From Cytophagales bacterium (GTDB lineage: Bacteria > Bacteroidota > Bacteroidia > Cytophagales > Cyclobacteriaceae): a stretch of DNA of 5,870 bases. A program made the translations under genes and the position numbers. The DNA is taken from assembly GCA_003500135.1 (NCBI GenBank), contig DNTA01000270.1:1-5870 (forward strand), given 5' to 3'. The number at the start of each line of letters is the position of its first letter. Position 1 is the first letter of the stretch. The notes beneath the pieces were generated by a model. The model ran no database searches. It was not told the DNA's origin and saw nothing but the letters and a program-made list of their open reading frames with translations. This document shows positions 5,847-5,870 of this stretch, in pieces.

Positions 5847-5870
5847 TGGGTTCAAGAGTTCATGGGTTCA
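5847..5870. repeat. 8-base tandem repeat running off the window edge
   Basis: Three consecutive octamers read TGGGTTCA, AGAGTTCA, TGGGTTCA, with GTTCA recurring exactly every 8 bases (5850, 5858, 5866). The array starts 43 bases after the sulfatase stop and reaches the last base, so it may continue. It is intergenic in what is visible. It may be a simple sequence repeat or the edge of an interspersed repeat; three units alone could also be chance. Confidence 0.55.

Noticed and set aside
5843..5870. GGGTTCAAGAGTTCATGGG resembling a tRNA T-arm
   Set aside because: There is no acceptor stem, anticodon arm or D-arm upstream. The resemblance comes from the GTTCA octamer repeat.
5847..5870. CRISPR-like array
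   Set aside because: The units are 8 bases with no unique spacers, so this is a simple tandem repeat.

Overview
The window reads as chromosomal DNA of a Bacteroidota bacterium, probably a free-living Cytophagales- or Flavobacteriales-type organism. The evidence is a TonB-dependent receptor carrying the carboxypeptidase-regulatory-like N-terminal domain typical of that phylum, a lipoprotein-type S1 sulfatase, A/T-rich leaders without clear Shine-Dalgarno sequences, and long intergenic gaps. No rRNA, tRNA, transposase, integrase, phage gene or CRISPR array is visible.

Layout. On the minus strand, 1-164 holds the 5' part of an unrecognised gene. It follows the receptor gene by about a dozen bases, and its start codon is out of frame with its body at an A6 tract. 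The intact outer-membrane receptor occupies 177-2489 (minus). Its plug and barrel motifs resemble the ZnuD-like branch of metal or metal-chelate receptors. A perfect 6-3-6 inverted repeat lies 66 bases upstream of its start and is a good operator candidate. Next comes an A/T-rich stretch (about one third G+C by hand count over 2641-3120) with two overlapping minus-strand frames, 2901-3104 and 2632-2913. They look like one 157-residue protein broken at a second A6 tract. A divergent intergenic region with two short inverted repeats follows.

On the plus strand, 3241-4026 encodes a stand-alone acyltransferase of the 2-oxo-acid dehydrogenase E2 / chloramphenicol acetyltransferase fold. It has the HxxxDG active-site motif but no lipoyl domain. 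A 44-codon frame of doubtful status follows. Then 4259-5803 encodes a complete formylglycine-type sulfatase lipoprotein in noticeably more G+C-rich DNA. The window ends inside an 8-base tandem repeat (TGGGTTCA-like) that may continue beyond the edge.

The genes do not form one recognisable pathway. The receptor and the cut-off gene after it probably form a metal-related transcription unit. The acyltransferase and the sulfatase seem to be independent metabolic genes. I see no convincing new multi-gene system. The items most worth checking are the two A6 frame breaks, the receptor operator, and the lipoyl-less E2-like enzyme.
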